Position numbers and translations under genes: made by a program. DNA of 64,000 nucleotides from an uncultured Clostridia bacterium (lineage in GTDB: Bacteria > Bacillota > Clostridia > Oscillospirales > Acutalibacteraceae), in the NCBI GenBank assembly GCA_947627135.1, contig CANQUV010000006.1, positions 25,670-89,669 on the forward strand. Reading direction: 5' to 3'. Every line of letters starts with the position of its first letter. The stretch's first letter is position 1. The notes below the pieces were generated by a model that was not told the DNA's origin, ran no database searches, and saw nothing but the letters and a program-made list of their open reading frames with translations. Below are positions 1 through 6,859 of the stretch, one piece after another.

Positions 1-173
1 TCATCGCAAACGGAAAAGCAGAAATTCCAGAAGATGATGAAGAAAAATTAAAAGGCTTAAAGCTTATTATGAAACATCAGACAGGCAAGGAGTTTGAAAT
101 AGATAAAAATGCAGTTAAAGCTGTTTCGGTTATAAAGATAACAGTTAAAGATCTTTCTGCAAAAGCTCACTGA
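1..173 (+). CDS. pyridoxamine 5'-phosphate oxidase-like protein, C-terminal part only
   Basis: The window opens inside a gene. The frame starting at base 3 stays open to a TGA at 171-173 and gives 56 residues. The segment resembles the C-terminus of the PPOX-like flavin-binding split-barrel family (NimA-type): an acidic stretch followed by KGLKLIMKHQTGKEFEI, then a final strand with VSVIKITVKDLSAKAH. In that family this end packs against the FMN-binding barrel of the partner subunit. The start and the flavin-binding residues lie outside the window, so the family call rests on the tail alone. A strong terminator follows at 233-268. Confidence 0.55.
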   Translation, partial: IANGKAEIPEDDEEKLKGLKLIMKHQTGKEFEIDKNAVKAVSVIKITVKDLSAKAH

Positions 174-232
174 AAATTAATTGTAAAAATTAATAATATA
201 GATTAATATGTGTATCAATGAATAGAATAGCA

Positions 233-268
233 AAAGCAGGATTAAGTTTGCTCAATCCTGCTTTTTTA
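233..268 (+). terminator. intrinsic terminator after the PPOX-like gene
   Basis: Arms AGCAGGATT and AATCCTGCT around a short loop, followed directly by seven T. It separates the plus-strand gene from the convergent ABC transporter operon. Confidence 0.85.
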
Positions 269-301
269 TTATTCATTAATTATTATTTTTATAAAACATA
301 T

Positions 302-949
302 TTATATATCATAAATTTCAAAATTCTTTTTGGATTTTTTATAAATATATACATTCATCACCGCATAAATTAAAATTCCTGCAATAAGTACAATTAGTTT
401 TTCCGTAACATAAATATTATCGCTTGTATCAAGGCGATCCCTTACAAATGGAACAATGTGCGCACAGGCTTCTGCAATACAAATATAAATAAATATTACA
501 ATGGAAGATACGGCAAACGGTTTGCCAACCTTTTTAACATCTTTATAATATATTCCAAAGAAAACAACATTAAAAATTCCAAGCATAACAAATGAAAGCC
601 CGAACAATGCTATGTTAGCGTCCATTCCCACAGCATTTCCGGGTATCCCCATATTCTGGCGGATAATTGCAAAGGGAACAGCAATCAACATTTGTAATAG
701 TTCAAGAATTACTACCAATGTAAACCTTGCTTTAATAACGTCTTTTTTGGCAACAGGCATAGTCATTGTAAAAAATACATCGTTATTTTCTCTTCCGTTT
801 AAACAGGTAAAGAAAACTGCAAGACCAGTGTAAAAAAAAGTTACATAATACGGGTAATTGGGAACTATAAGAAGTACAGATAAAAACAGAAATAAAATTG
901 CCGTTGGGTGCATTGTAAGATGTACTTCTTTTTTTAATAAATTTTTCAT
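302..949 (-). CDS. ABC-2 type transporter permease
   Basis: A 215-residue integral membrane protein with about six hydrophobic segments (roughly residues 15-50 as a pair, 75-92, 108-132, 142-166 and 184-203) and basic cytoplasmic connectors. This is the architecture of the small ABC-2 permeases that pair with a separate ATPase. Its ATG overlaps the stop of the upstream ATPase gene in TAATG, so translation is very likely coupled. Substrate unknown; relatives export peptides or antibiotics or act in envelope-stress sensing. No GntR regulator gene, often found with such pairs, is visible next to it. Confidence 0.8.
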   Translation of the reverse strand: MKNLLKKEVHLTMHPTAILFLFLSVLLIVPNYPYYVTFFYTGLAVFFTCLNGRENNDVFFTMTMPVAKKDVIKARFTLVVILELLQMLIAVPFAIIRQNMGIPGNAVGMDANIALFGLSFVMLGIFNVVFFGIYYKDVKKVGKPFAVSSIVIFIYICIAEACAHIVPFVRDRLDTSDNIYVTEKLIVLIAGILIYAVMNVYIYKKSKKNFEIYDI

Positions 950-1791
950 TACAATATCTCCTTTTCAATATGTACCATAATATCTTCTAATACAGCTTTA
1001 GTACAAGCACAGTTAAATAAAGGTTTATCTTCTGCCTTAATTAACCCCGTATAACCTTTTTTGGCTCTTTTCAAACCTATTATTTTATTTTTCAGATCTT
1101 CATTTATAATGTTATCTTCAAACTCAATTACTTTGTAGCTGTTTGTAAAACTTTCAATACTATCTTCGGCAATAATTTTACCGTTTTTAATATAAATTAT
1201 ATTATCAGCACATTTTTCAAGGTCCGATGTAATATGAGTTGAGAATAAAACTGTTATGCCTTTATCTGCTAAATTCATCAGTATTTCAAGTATTTCATCT
1301 CTTGAAACAGGGTCAAGTCCGCTTGTGGGTTCGTCCAGAATTAAAATTTCTGCATTATGAGAAAGAGCAAGAGTTAATGAATACTTAACTTTCATTCCTT
1401 CCGATAGTTGAGCGGGCGTTTTATTTTCATCAAGATCAAATTGTTTCATATATTTTTTATATGTGTTATTATCCCAATTTTGATAAAATGATTTTGTAAC
1501 ATTAGTTATGGTTTTAAGCTTTTTATTTAAATAGTAATTTACTCCGCCTAAAAGAAAAGCTATTCTTTGTTTTATTTCAAATTCATTCTCTTTAAAACTT
1601 TTATTAAAAAATATCACCTCACCGCTTGTAGGGTTAACAAAATTTAAAAGTGATTTGAGAGTAGTTGTTTTGCCGGCTCCGTTTCTGCCGATAAAACCTG
1701 TGATTTTTCCCTGCTCAAGAGAAAAATTTACATTTTTCAGGCTGAAATCTTTGTAATTTTTACAAAGACTTTTTACCTCTAGTACATTCAT
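949..1791 (-). CDS. ABC transporter ATP-binding protein
   Basis: A 280-residue ATPase subunit for the permease that follows. Walker A GRNGAGKTT is at residues 35-43; Walker B ILILDEPTSGLDP and the switch histidine in STHIT follow in order. The signature motif is LSEGM rather than LSGGQ, a variant common in exporters of this class. The last ~65 residues form a small accessory domain. The ATG is preceded by GGGGGAC. A promoter lies upstream at 1862-1889, so the ATPase and permease form a two-gene operon. Confidence 0.88.
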   Translation of the reverse strand: MNVLEVKSLCKNYKDFSLKNVNFSLEQGKITGFIGRNGAGKTTTLKSLLNFVNPTSGEVIFFNKSFKENEFEIKQRIAFLLGGVNYYLNKKLKTITNVTKSFYQNWDNNTYKKYMKQFDLDENKTPAQLSEGMKVKYSLTLALSHNAEILILDEPTSGLDPVSRDEILEILMNLADKGITVLFSTHITSDLEKCADNIIYIKNGKIIAEDSIESFTNSYKVIEFEDNIINEDLKNKIIGLKRAKKGYTGLIKAEDKPLFNCACTKAVLEDIMVHIEKEIL

Positions 1792-1861
1792 TTTATTTGT
1801 CCCCCATAGTTAAAAAATTACATAAGTTTTATAAGTGTGAAAAGTATAATTTGTAATACTT

Positions 1862-1889
1862 ATTATACTAGTTTAAAGATAAATGTCAA
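1862..1889 (-). promoter_or_regulatory. sigma-A-type promoter of the ABC transporter operon
   Basis: On the minus strand TTGACA (1884-1889), a 16-base spacer, then TATAAT (1862-1867), about 70 bases before the ATPase start. Confidence 0.7.
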
Positions 1890-1915
1890 TAAAAATATTA
1901 AAAATTTTATTCAAT

Positions 1916-1947
1916 ATAAAAATCCCGCAACAGTTAAGTTGCGGGAT
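1916..1947 (-). terminator. intrinsic terminator after ferritin
   Basis: Perfect arms ATCCCGCAAC and GTTGCGGGAT around a six-base loop. Read on the minus strand the hairpin is followed by TTTTTAT. Confidence 0.85.
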
Positions 1948-1987
1948 CAATTGTTATTTCAAATGTTTTATTATTGGATTATTGACA

Positions 1988-2497
1988 TTATAAAGTTAAT
2001 GATGGCGCAGAGTGAACTCTTGAGGCAAGCTCGCTGTTTAGCATATATAGACCTTTTGCATCGGATCCAAATAATTCCATTTTTGTAATTAAGTCGCCTG
2101 CATTTTTTTCTTCTTCACCTTGTTCTTTTACAAACCAGTCCAAAAGCTGCATTGTTCTGAAATCTTTATCTTCAAATGCCGCTGCATAAATAGTGTTGAT
2201 CAAAGATGTAACATATTGTTCGTGCTTCAAACCTGCTTTAAGAGGTGCCATATTATCTGTTAGATCACAGTCAGGCTTATCAATAGCTTCTAAAGTTACC
2301 TTTTCTCCGTTGTTATGTAAATATTGAAAGAAGAGCATTGCGTGATCACGCTCTTCCATGGCCTGAATTCTGTACCAGTTTTCAAAGCCGTCAAGCCCAA
2401 CTGATGCATAATAATTTGCAAATTCTAAATATAAATATGCAGAGTAAAATTCCTTGTTAATTTGTTCGTTAATTAATTTTGCAACTTTTTCATTCAT
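1988..2497 (-). CDS. ftnA: non-haem ferritin (iron storage)
   Basis: A 169-residue ferritin subunit. Ferritins of this type oxidise Fe(II) at a di-iron site and store it in a 24-subunit cage. The four-helix bundle is visible, with ferroxidase-type residues in EFYSAYLYLEFANYY, in MEERDHAMLFF (the ExxH pair) and in WFVKEQGEEE. The start at 2497 was chosen because GGAGG lies at 2506-2510; an upstream in-frame ATG would add 20 residues that do not look like ferritin. The promoter upstream overlaps a PerR-like sequence, which would fit control by peroxide or iron. Confidence 0.93.
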   Translation of the reverse strand: MNEKVAKLINEQINKEFYSAYLYLEFANYYASVGLDGFENWYRIQAMEERDHAMLFFQYLHNNGEKVTLEAIDKPDCDLTDNMAPLKAGLKHEQYVTSLINTIYAAAFEDKDFRTMQLLDWFVKEQGEEEKNAGDLITKMELFGSDAKGLYMLNSELASRVHSAPSLTL

Positions 2498-2537
2498 AAT
2501 AAAAACCTCCTTGAGTTCCATTATATGGAATTCCTTT

Positions 2538-2573
2538 TCTAAATAATTATAGCACAACTTATAAATAATTCAA
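2538..2573 (-). promoter_or_regulatory. ferritin promoter with a possible PerR-type box
   Basis: Minus strand: TTGAAT (2568-2573), 16 bases, TATAAT (2546-2551) preceded by TG. The 15 bases at 2538-2552 match the PerR consensus TTATAATNATTATAA at about 11 positions and lie over the -10. The promoter is well supported; the operator is a weak match and is inference. Confidence 0.5.
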
Positions 2574-2607
2574 TACAAAAAATTTTGAATAAAATAATGA
2601 AAAAGTA

Positions 2608-2638
2608 TTGACTTAATAGGTATATTTAGCTGTATAAT
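2608..2638 (+). promoter_or_regulatory. promoter of the carboxymuconolactone decarboxylase/cupin pair
   Basis: TTGACT at 2608-2613 and TGTATAAT at 2631-2638, about 60 bases before the start codon. Confidence 0.6.
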
Positions 2639-2697
2639 TAAAGTGTAATACAAAAAATATAATGTTGATTATTTTTAACTATTTAAGGAGAATTAAT

Positions 2698-3462
2698 ATG
2701 GAAAAGTCGGATTTTGCTGAAAAATACATAAAGAAAATGCTGGGAAATGAAGAAATGCCCCTTGCAAAGACTGATCCTGAATTTACAGGATTTTTTTCAA
2801 ACTTTATTTTTGATTATGTGGCAAAACAAAATGATTTAGATGACAAAACACGTTTTATGGCTATTTTGGCAACACTGTTAGGCTGTGGCGGAAAAGAAGA
2901 TTTTAAAATAATTCTTAAAGGTGCTTTGAATTTTGGAATGACTGCCATAGAAGCAAAGGAAATAATTTATCAGTCAGTGGCTTATCTGGGAATAGGCAGA
3001 GTTTATCCGTTTTTTGAAATTGCAAATAAGCTATTTATAGAAATGGGAATAAAACTTCCTCTTGAAAATCAGTCGACTACAAATTGTGAGAACCGTCTGC
3101 AAAAAGGAATTCAGGCACAGGTTGATATTTTTGGAGAAGGAATGAAAAATTTTTATAAATCAGGCCCGGAAGAAAGCCGACACATTAATCGTTGGCTTGC
3201 AGAAAATTGTTTTGGAGATTACTATACAAGAACAGGTCTTGACTACAAACAAAGAGAAATGATTACATTTTGTTTTTTGTCAGCGCAGGGAGGATGTGAG
3301 CCCCAGCTTACAAGTCATGCAGCGGCAAATATGAGAATAGGTAACGATAAACAATTCTTAATTAAAATTGTTTCACTATGTGTTCCGTACATAGGTTATC
3401 CCAGAAGTTTAAATGCATTAAGATGTATAAATGAGGCAGAAAAACAATTTGAAGAAAAATAA
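2698..3462 (+). CDS. carboxymuconolactone decarboxylase family protein (two-domain)
   Basis: A 254-residue protein with two copies of the AhpD/CMD helical fold, roughly residues 35-110 and 160-245. The first has the typical AILATLLGCGGKEDFKIIL / EIIYQSVAYLGIGRVYPF pattern, the second FCFLSAQGGCEPQLTSHAAAN. Members of the family act as decarboxylases or as thiol peroxidase-like enzymes, so the real substrate cannot be read off. The start at 2698 has AAGGAG 7 bases upstream; an earlier ATG at 2662 has none. A cupin gene follows 40 bases downstream, a frequent pairing for this family. Confidence 0.8.
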   Translation: MEKSDFAEKYIKKMLGNEEMPLAKTDPEFTGFFSNFIFDYVAKQNDLDDKTRFMAILATLLGCGGKEDFKIILKGALNFGMTAIEAKEIIYQSVAYLGIGRVYPFFEIANKLFIEMGIKLPLENQSTTNCENRLQKGIQAQVDIFGEGMKNFYKSGPEESRHINRWLAENCFGDYYTRTGLDYKQREMITFCFLSAQGGCEPQLTSHAAANMRIGNDKQFLIKIVSLCVPYIGYPRSLNALRCINEAEKQFEEK

Positions 3463-3502
3463 AATTTTAAATTTAAATAATTTAGAGAGAGGTAGAATAC
3501 TT

Positions 3503-3910
3503 ATGACAAAAAATGAATTTGACAATGAATTAATTTTTAAATGCGGAGAGCCGAACACAGCCTTTTCGCAGTTTTTTCAGGGACAGTCATATCTTAATAT
3601 GCTGACGACCCAAGGTGTTCCGATAGGTAATGTAGTGTTTGAACCGGGTTGCAGAAATAATTGGCATATACATCACAAGGGCGGTCAAATTTTACTTGTA
3701 ACAGCAGGAAAAGGATGGTATCAGGAATATGGAAAAGCAGCACAAATGCTAAAACCGGGGGATGTTGTAAATATTCCTCCGGAAGTAAAACATTGGCACG
3801 GAGCTGCTAAAGACAGTTGGTTTGCACATCTTGCAGTTGAAGTTCCGGCAGAGGGTTCATCAAACGAATGGCTAGAACCCGTTACTGACGAAGAATATGA
3901 AAAATTATGA
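3503..3910 (+). CDS. cupin domain protein
   Basis: A 135-residue single-domain cupin. The metal-binding motifs are WHIHHKGGQ in the first conserved block (Gln in place of the usual Glu) and PGDVVNIPPEVKHWHG in the second. It is co-oriented with the decarboxylase-like gene, has its own AGAGAGG ribosome site, and ends just before a strong terminator. Small cupins beside CMD proteins are often annotated as stress or quinone-related oxidoreductases; no precise reaction can be assigned. Confidence 0.82.
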   Translation: MTKNEFDNELIFKCGEPNTAFSQFFQGQSYLNMLTTQGVPIGNVVFEPGCRNNWHIHHKGGQILLVTAGKGWYQEYGKAAQMLKPGDVVNIPPEVKHWHGAAKDSWFAHLAVEVPAEGSSNEWLEPVTDEEYEKL

Positions 3911-3930
3911 TAAAAGAAGTATGCAAAATC

Positions 3931-3967
3931 AAAAGCCACCGATTTGAAACCGGTGGCTTTTGATTTT
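3931..3967 (+). terminator. intrinsic terminator after the cupin gene
   Basis: Arms AAAAGCCACCG and CGGTGGCTTTT around a nine-base loop, followed by GATTTTT. Confidence 0.85.
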
Positions 3968-4044
3968 TGGCCCGCCTGAAGGGATTTGAACCCCCATTCT
4001 CCAGAATCGGAATCTGTTGCGTTATCCTGTTGCGCCACAGGCGG
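3968..4044 (-). tRNA. tRNA-Arg (anticodon CCG)
   Basis: The minus strand folds as a tRNA: acceptor CCGCCTG pairs with CAGGCGG, the D arm begins GCG, the anticodon loop is TTCCGAT with anticodon CCG, the T arm is GGGGG-TTCAAAT-CCCTT, and CCA is encoded after discriminator G. It reads CGG, a rare codon in this low-GC genome. Confidence 0.93.
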
Positions 4045-4194
4045 ATATAACCACAGAGAAATTTACACTCCGGCTTTAAGGCGTCGGTGAACATATTTGG
4101 TTCAGTGAAGTTTAAATCCATCACTGAACACGCCATGCTACATGAACTCTGATTGTTGAAAGCAGAGCTTTTAATGAAGCAAATTATTTATGTA

Positions 4195-6114
4195 TTAAGA
4201 TAATTCTCCCCATAAATCGTAGGCGTTTTCAAGCTGTGCGTTTAAGTATTCAAGTTTTGATGTAAGTTCCATAAGCTTTTCATAATCGGAAGTTATTTCT
4301 TCATTTTGCAACAGCTTATTTGTTTCGTCAATTTTTTGTTCCAACTCTTCAATCAGTTTCTCTGTTTTTGCAAGCTGTGTTTTTCTTTTTCTTTCTTCCG
4401 ACTGCATTTGCTTTCGAAGTTGATAATCGTTCTTTGGTCTGATTTTTTTCTCGAATTTTTCAGAAACTGTTTCTGTAATATTATCCTTTGTTTTTTCAAG
4501 GTAGTTATCATAGTTGCCTAAATATTCCTTTAAGCCGTTCTTTTCCATAACAAGTATTCTGTCTGCCAGCTTGTTAATAAAGTAACGGTCATGGCTTATT
4601 ACAAGCATTGTTCCCTTATATTTTTTTAGGGTGTTTTCCAGCTGCTCACGAGATGCTGAATCAAGATGGTTTGTAGGTTCGTCCAGAAGTAGAAAATTAC
4701 TTCCGTCAAGCATTAACTTTAAAAGAGATACTCTTGCTCTTTCTCCGCCGCTCATTTTATTAAGAGGTTTGAAAACTTCATCACCTTTAAATAAAAAAGA
4801 GCCTAATGCAGTTCTTACCTGTGTTTGTGTTAAATTAGGAAATGCATCCCAAACTTCATCTATCGCTGTTTTATTAAGATTTAAATTTTTCTGCATTTGG
4901 TCAAAATATCCTATGTCTACATTTGAACCATATTTGATTTTTCCTGTGTCGGAAGCTGTTTTACAGGTTAAAATATTAAACAGTGTTGTTTTTCCGCAGC
5001 CGTTTGAACCGATTATAAATACCTTTTCACCTTTTCTTATATGAATGTTTACGTTATCAAACAAATGCTTTTCACCGAAAGATTTTGATAAATCTTCACA
5101 AATTAAAACATCACTGCCTGTTTCTCTTTTAATGTTAAAATTTATATGTATTGTTTCAAGTTCGCTTTCAGGTGTTATAAGCTGTGCTTTGATTCTGTCT
5201 GCCTCTTTTTGCTTGCTTTGTGCAGTAATAAAATTTTTTTCTCTGCCCCAACGCTTTTGTTGTTCTACAATACCCTCAATACGCTTTATTTCTTTTAAAT
5301 CATTTTCATATTTATTTTTAAGAGCTTCCTTTTCAGTTTCTTTTTTCTTTATAAATTCCGAATAATTACCCTTGTAAGCTCTTATTTTATTATGCTCAAG
5401 CTCAATAGTTCTATTTGTTACATTATCAAGAAAATAACGGTCGTGACTTATAATAATCATAGAACCTTTAAAATCCTTGATAAAACTTTCAAGCCAGTTT
5501 ACAGATGTAATATCCAGGTGGTTTGTAGGCTCGTCAAGAAGTAAAAGGTTTGCTTTTGAAAGCAGAAGCTTTGCAAGACTTAATTTTGAACGTTGCCCTC
5601 CGCTTAATTTGCCGGTAGGCATCGTAAATTCAGATTCTTTGAATCCCAGACCTAAAAGGGAAGAGCGGGTACGGCTTTTATATGTAAGTCCTCCTAAATT
5701 TTGATATTTTTCAATGAGGTAGCTTTGCTTATCAATAAGAATTGAAAGCTTTTCATTTTTAGTTTCATCGGTTGTGTGATTAATTTGTTCAATTTTTATT
5801 TCAAGATTTTTAAGCTCTGTTTCATATTCTGTCAAGTAATTAAAAACAGATAAAAGCTCGTCAAAAACATTCCTGTCCGGATGATTGCAGGCATGCTGTT
5901 CCATATAGCCTAAAACAGTGTCTTTTGATATAAATACATTTCCATCTGTTTGGTTGAGTTCACCGTTGATTATTTTGAAAATAGTAGTTTTGCCAACACC
6001 GTTAGCTCCGATAAATCCAATCTTGTCGCCTTTTTCAACATCAAATGTTACATCAGAAAAAAGATTTCTTTCAATAAAATCCATCTTCAGCTTGTGCAAC
6101 GATAAGCTTGACAA
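4195..6114 (-). CDS. ABC-F family ATPase (ribosome-associated)
   Basis: A 639-residue soluble protein with two ATP-binding cassettes and no membrane segment. The first has Walker A GANGVGKTT and signature LSGGQ, the second GSNGCGKTT and signature MSGGE; each has LLLLDEPTNHLD. Between them is the charged helical linker (about residues 240-320) typical of ABC-F factors that act in the ribosomal E site. The last ~100 residues are a Lys/Glu-rich coiled coil, as in YdiF/Uup-type members. The start is TTG at 6112-6114, with AGAAAGGAAG just upstream; no ATG fits. A housekeeping translation factor is more likely than a drug-resistance protein, but the subtype is not certain. Confidence 0.9.
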   Translation of the reverse strand: MSSLSLHKLKMDFIERNLFSDVTFDVEKGDKIGFIGANGVGKTTIFKIINGELNQTDGNVFISKDTVLGYMEQHACNHPDRNVFDELLSVFNYLTEYETELKNLEIKIEQINHTTDETKNEKLSILIDKQSYLIEKYQNLGGLTYKSRTRSSLLGLGFKESEFTMPTGKLSGGQRSKLSLAKLLLSKANLLLLDEPTNHLDITSVNWLESFIKDFKGSMIIISHDRYFLDNVTNRTIELEHNKIRAYKGNYSEFIKKKETEKEALKNKYENDLKEIKRIEGIVEQQKRWGREKNFITAQSKQKEADRIKAQLITPESELETIHINFNIKRETGSDVLICEDLSKSFGEKHLFDNVNIHIRKGEKVFIIGSNGCGKTTLFNILTCKTASDTGKIKYGSNVDIGYFDQMQKNLNLNKTAIDEVWDAFPNLTQTQVRTALGSFLFKGDEVFKPLNKMSGGERARVSLLKLMLDGSNFLLLDEPTNHLDSASREQLENTLKKYKGTMLVISHDRYFINKLADRILVMEKNGLKEYLGNYDNYLEKTKDNITETVSEKFEKKIRPKNDYQLRKQMQSEERKRKTQLAKTEKLIEELEQKIDETNKLLQNEEITSDYEKLMELTSKLEYLNAQLENAYDLWGELS

Positions 6115-6261
6115 TGCTATCTTCCTTTCTTATTAATAATCAAAATTTTAATATGTAAAATATTTAATTTCGAGCATAATATATAATACTATAAGAACCT
6201 TTGAAAATCAATAAAAACATATATGTATAAAATAAAATTTGCTAAAAATTCAAAAAAAGTG

Positions 6262-6290
6262 TTGACAAAAAGGCTCATATATGATATATT
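6262..6290 (+). promoter_or_regulatory. promoter of the tRNA-Thr/tRNA-Tyr unit
   Basis: TTGACA (6262-6267), 17 bases, TATATT (6285-6290), ending 18 bases before the first tRNA. Confidence 0.8.
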
Positions 6291-6308
6291 AATCAAGCGT
6301 CAGAAAAC

Positions 6309-6384
6309 GCTGGTGTAGCTCAGTTGGTAGAGCAGCTGATTTGTAATCAGCAGGTCGGGGGTTCAAGTCCGTCCACCAGCTCCA
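6309..6384 (+). tRNA. tRNA-Thr (anticodon TGT)
   Basis: 76 bases including encoded CCA. Acceptor GCTGGTG pairs with CACCAGC, the D arm contains AGCTCAGTTGGTAGAGC, the anticodon stem-loop CTGAT-TTGTAAT-CAG gives anticodon TGT, and the T loop is GTTCAAGTC. Confidence 0.96.
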
Positions 6385-6385
6385 A

Positions 6386-6413
6386 AAAGCCTACTGTTTA
6401 GGCAGTAGGCTTT
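6386..6413 (+). other. hairpin between the two tRNA genes
   Basis: Perfect 11-bp stem AAAGCCTACTG / CAGTAGGCTTT with a six-base loop, starting one base after the CCA of tRNA-Thr. Only a short T tract follows, so it may be a leaky terminator or a processing signal. Confidence 0.7.
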
Positions 6414-6419
6414 ATATAT

Positions 6420-6504
6420 GGGAGATTTCCCGAGTGGCCAAAGGGGACAGACTGTAAATCTGCTGGCTATGCCTTCGGTGGTTCGAATCCACCATCTCCC
6501 ACCA
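6420..6504 (+). tRNA. tRNA-Tyr (anticodon GTA)
   Basis: 85 bases with a long variable arm, as expected for bacterial tRNA-Tyr. Acceptor GGGAGAT pairs with ATCTCCC, the anticodon stem-loop CAGA-CTGTAAA-TCTG gives GTA, and CCA is encoded. Confidence 0.96.
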
Positions 6505-6532
6505 TAATGGTTGTGCAAAAAGATATAACCGC

Positions 6533-6563
6533 AAAAAAGTCCGATTTTATCGGGCTTTTTTTG
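6533..6563 (+). terminator. intrinsic terminator of the tRNA unit
   Basis: Arms AAGTCCGA and TCGGGCTT (one G-T pair), followed by a run of T. Confidence 0.8.
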
Positions 6564-6755
6564 TTATATTCTCTGTAATTTTTAAACACATAACCGTAGT
6601 TGTTTTTTGCCCTTTTCCAAACTTTTGGAGATTCGAACCCTCGAAAATACAATTTAATAATATAAATTACAGAGTCGATTTTATAAAAATATAAAGTTGT
6701 TTTTTTTATTGATTATTATCCATGCTTGTTTGATTTTCCTTTCAGCATACAAAAT

Positions 6756-6798
6756 CACCTCATAAATTAGACATACTATATGTCTAATTTATGAGGTG
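6756..6798. repeat. 43-bp perfect palindrome (20-bp arms, 3-base loop)
   Basis: The left arm 6756-6775 is the exact reverse complement of 6779-6798, with CTA between. It lies 62 bases beyond the end of the decayed dockerin gene. Short T runs flank both sides, so it could serve as a bidirectional terminator, but a 20-bp AT-rich perfect arm is unusual next to the other terminators here. It may instead be a mobile-element or recombination remnant. Confidence 0.75.
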
Positions 6799-6859
6799 CG
6801 TTTTATAATTACAAAGAGGGAATTAAGTTTTTGGTTTATTTTAAGTGTTAAGTTTTCGG

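Noticed and set aside
1837..2088. Plus-strand frame of 83 residues over the ferritin terminator
   Set aside because: It overlaps the ferritin gene and its terminator, and has no ribosome site.
4195..6114. Antibiotic-resistance (Vga/Msr/OptrA-type) call for the ABC-F protein
   Set aside because: No inducible leader, no mobile context, and the C-terminal coiled coil fits housekeeping YdiF/Uup-type factors better.
6467..6652. Small frame ending in GDGGFEPPKA
   Set aside because: It is the antisense of tRNA-Tyr, a common false gene call.
6600..6660. Possible tRNA T-arm fragment (GGGTTCGAATCTCC on the minus strand) as an integration scar
   Set aside because: The stem does not pair beyond a few bases and no element boundary or second attachment copy is visible.
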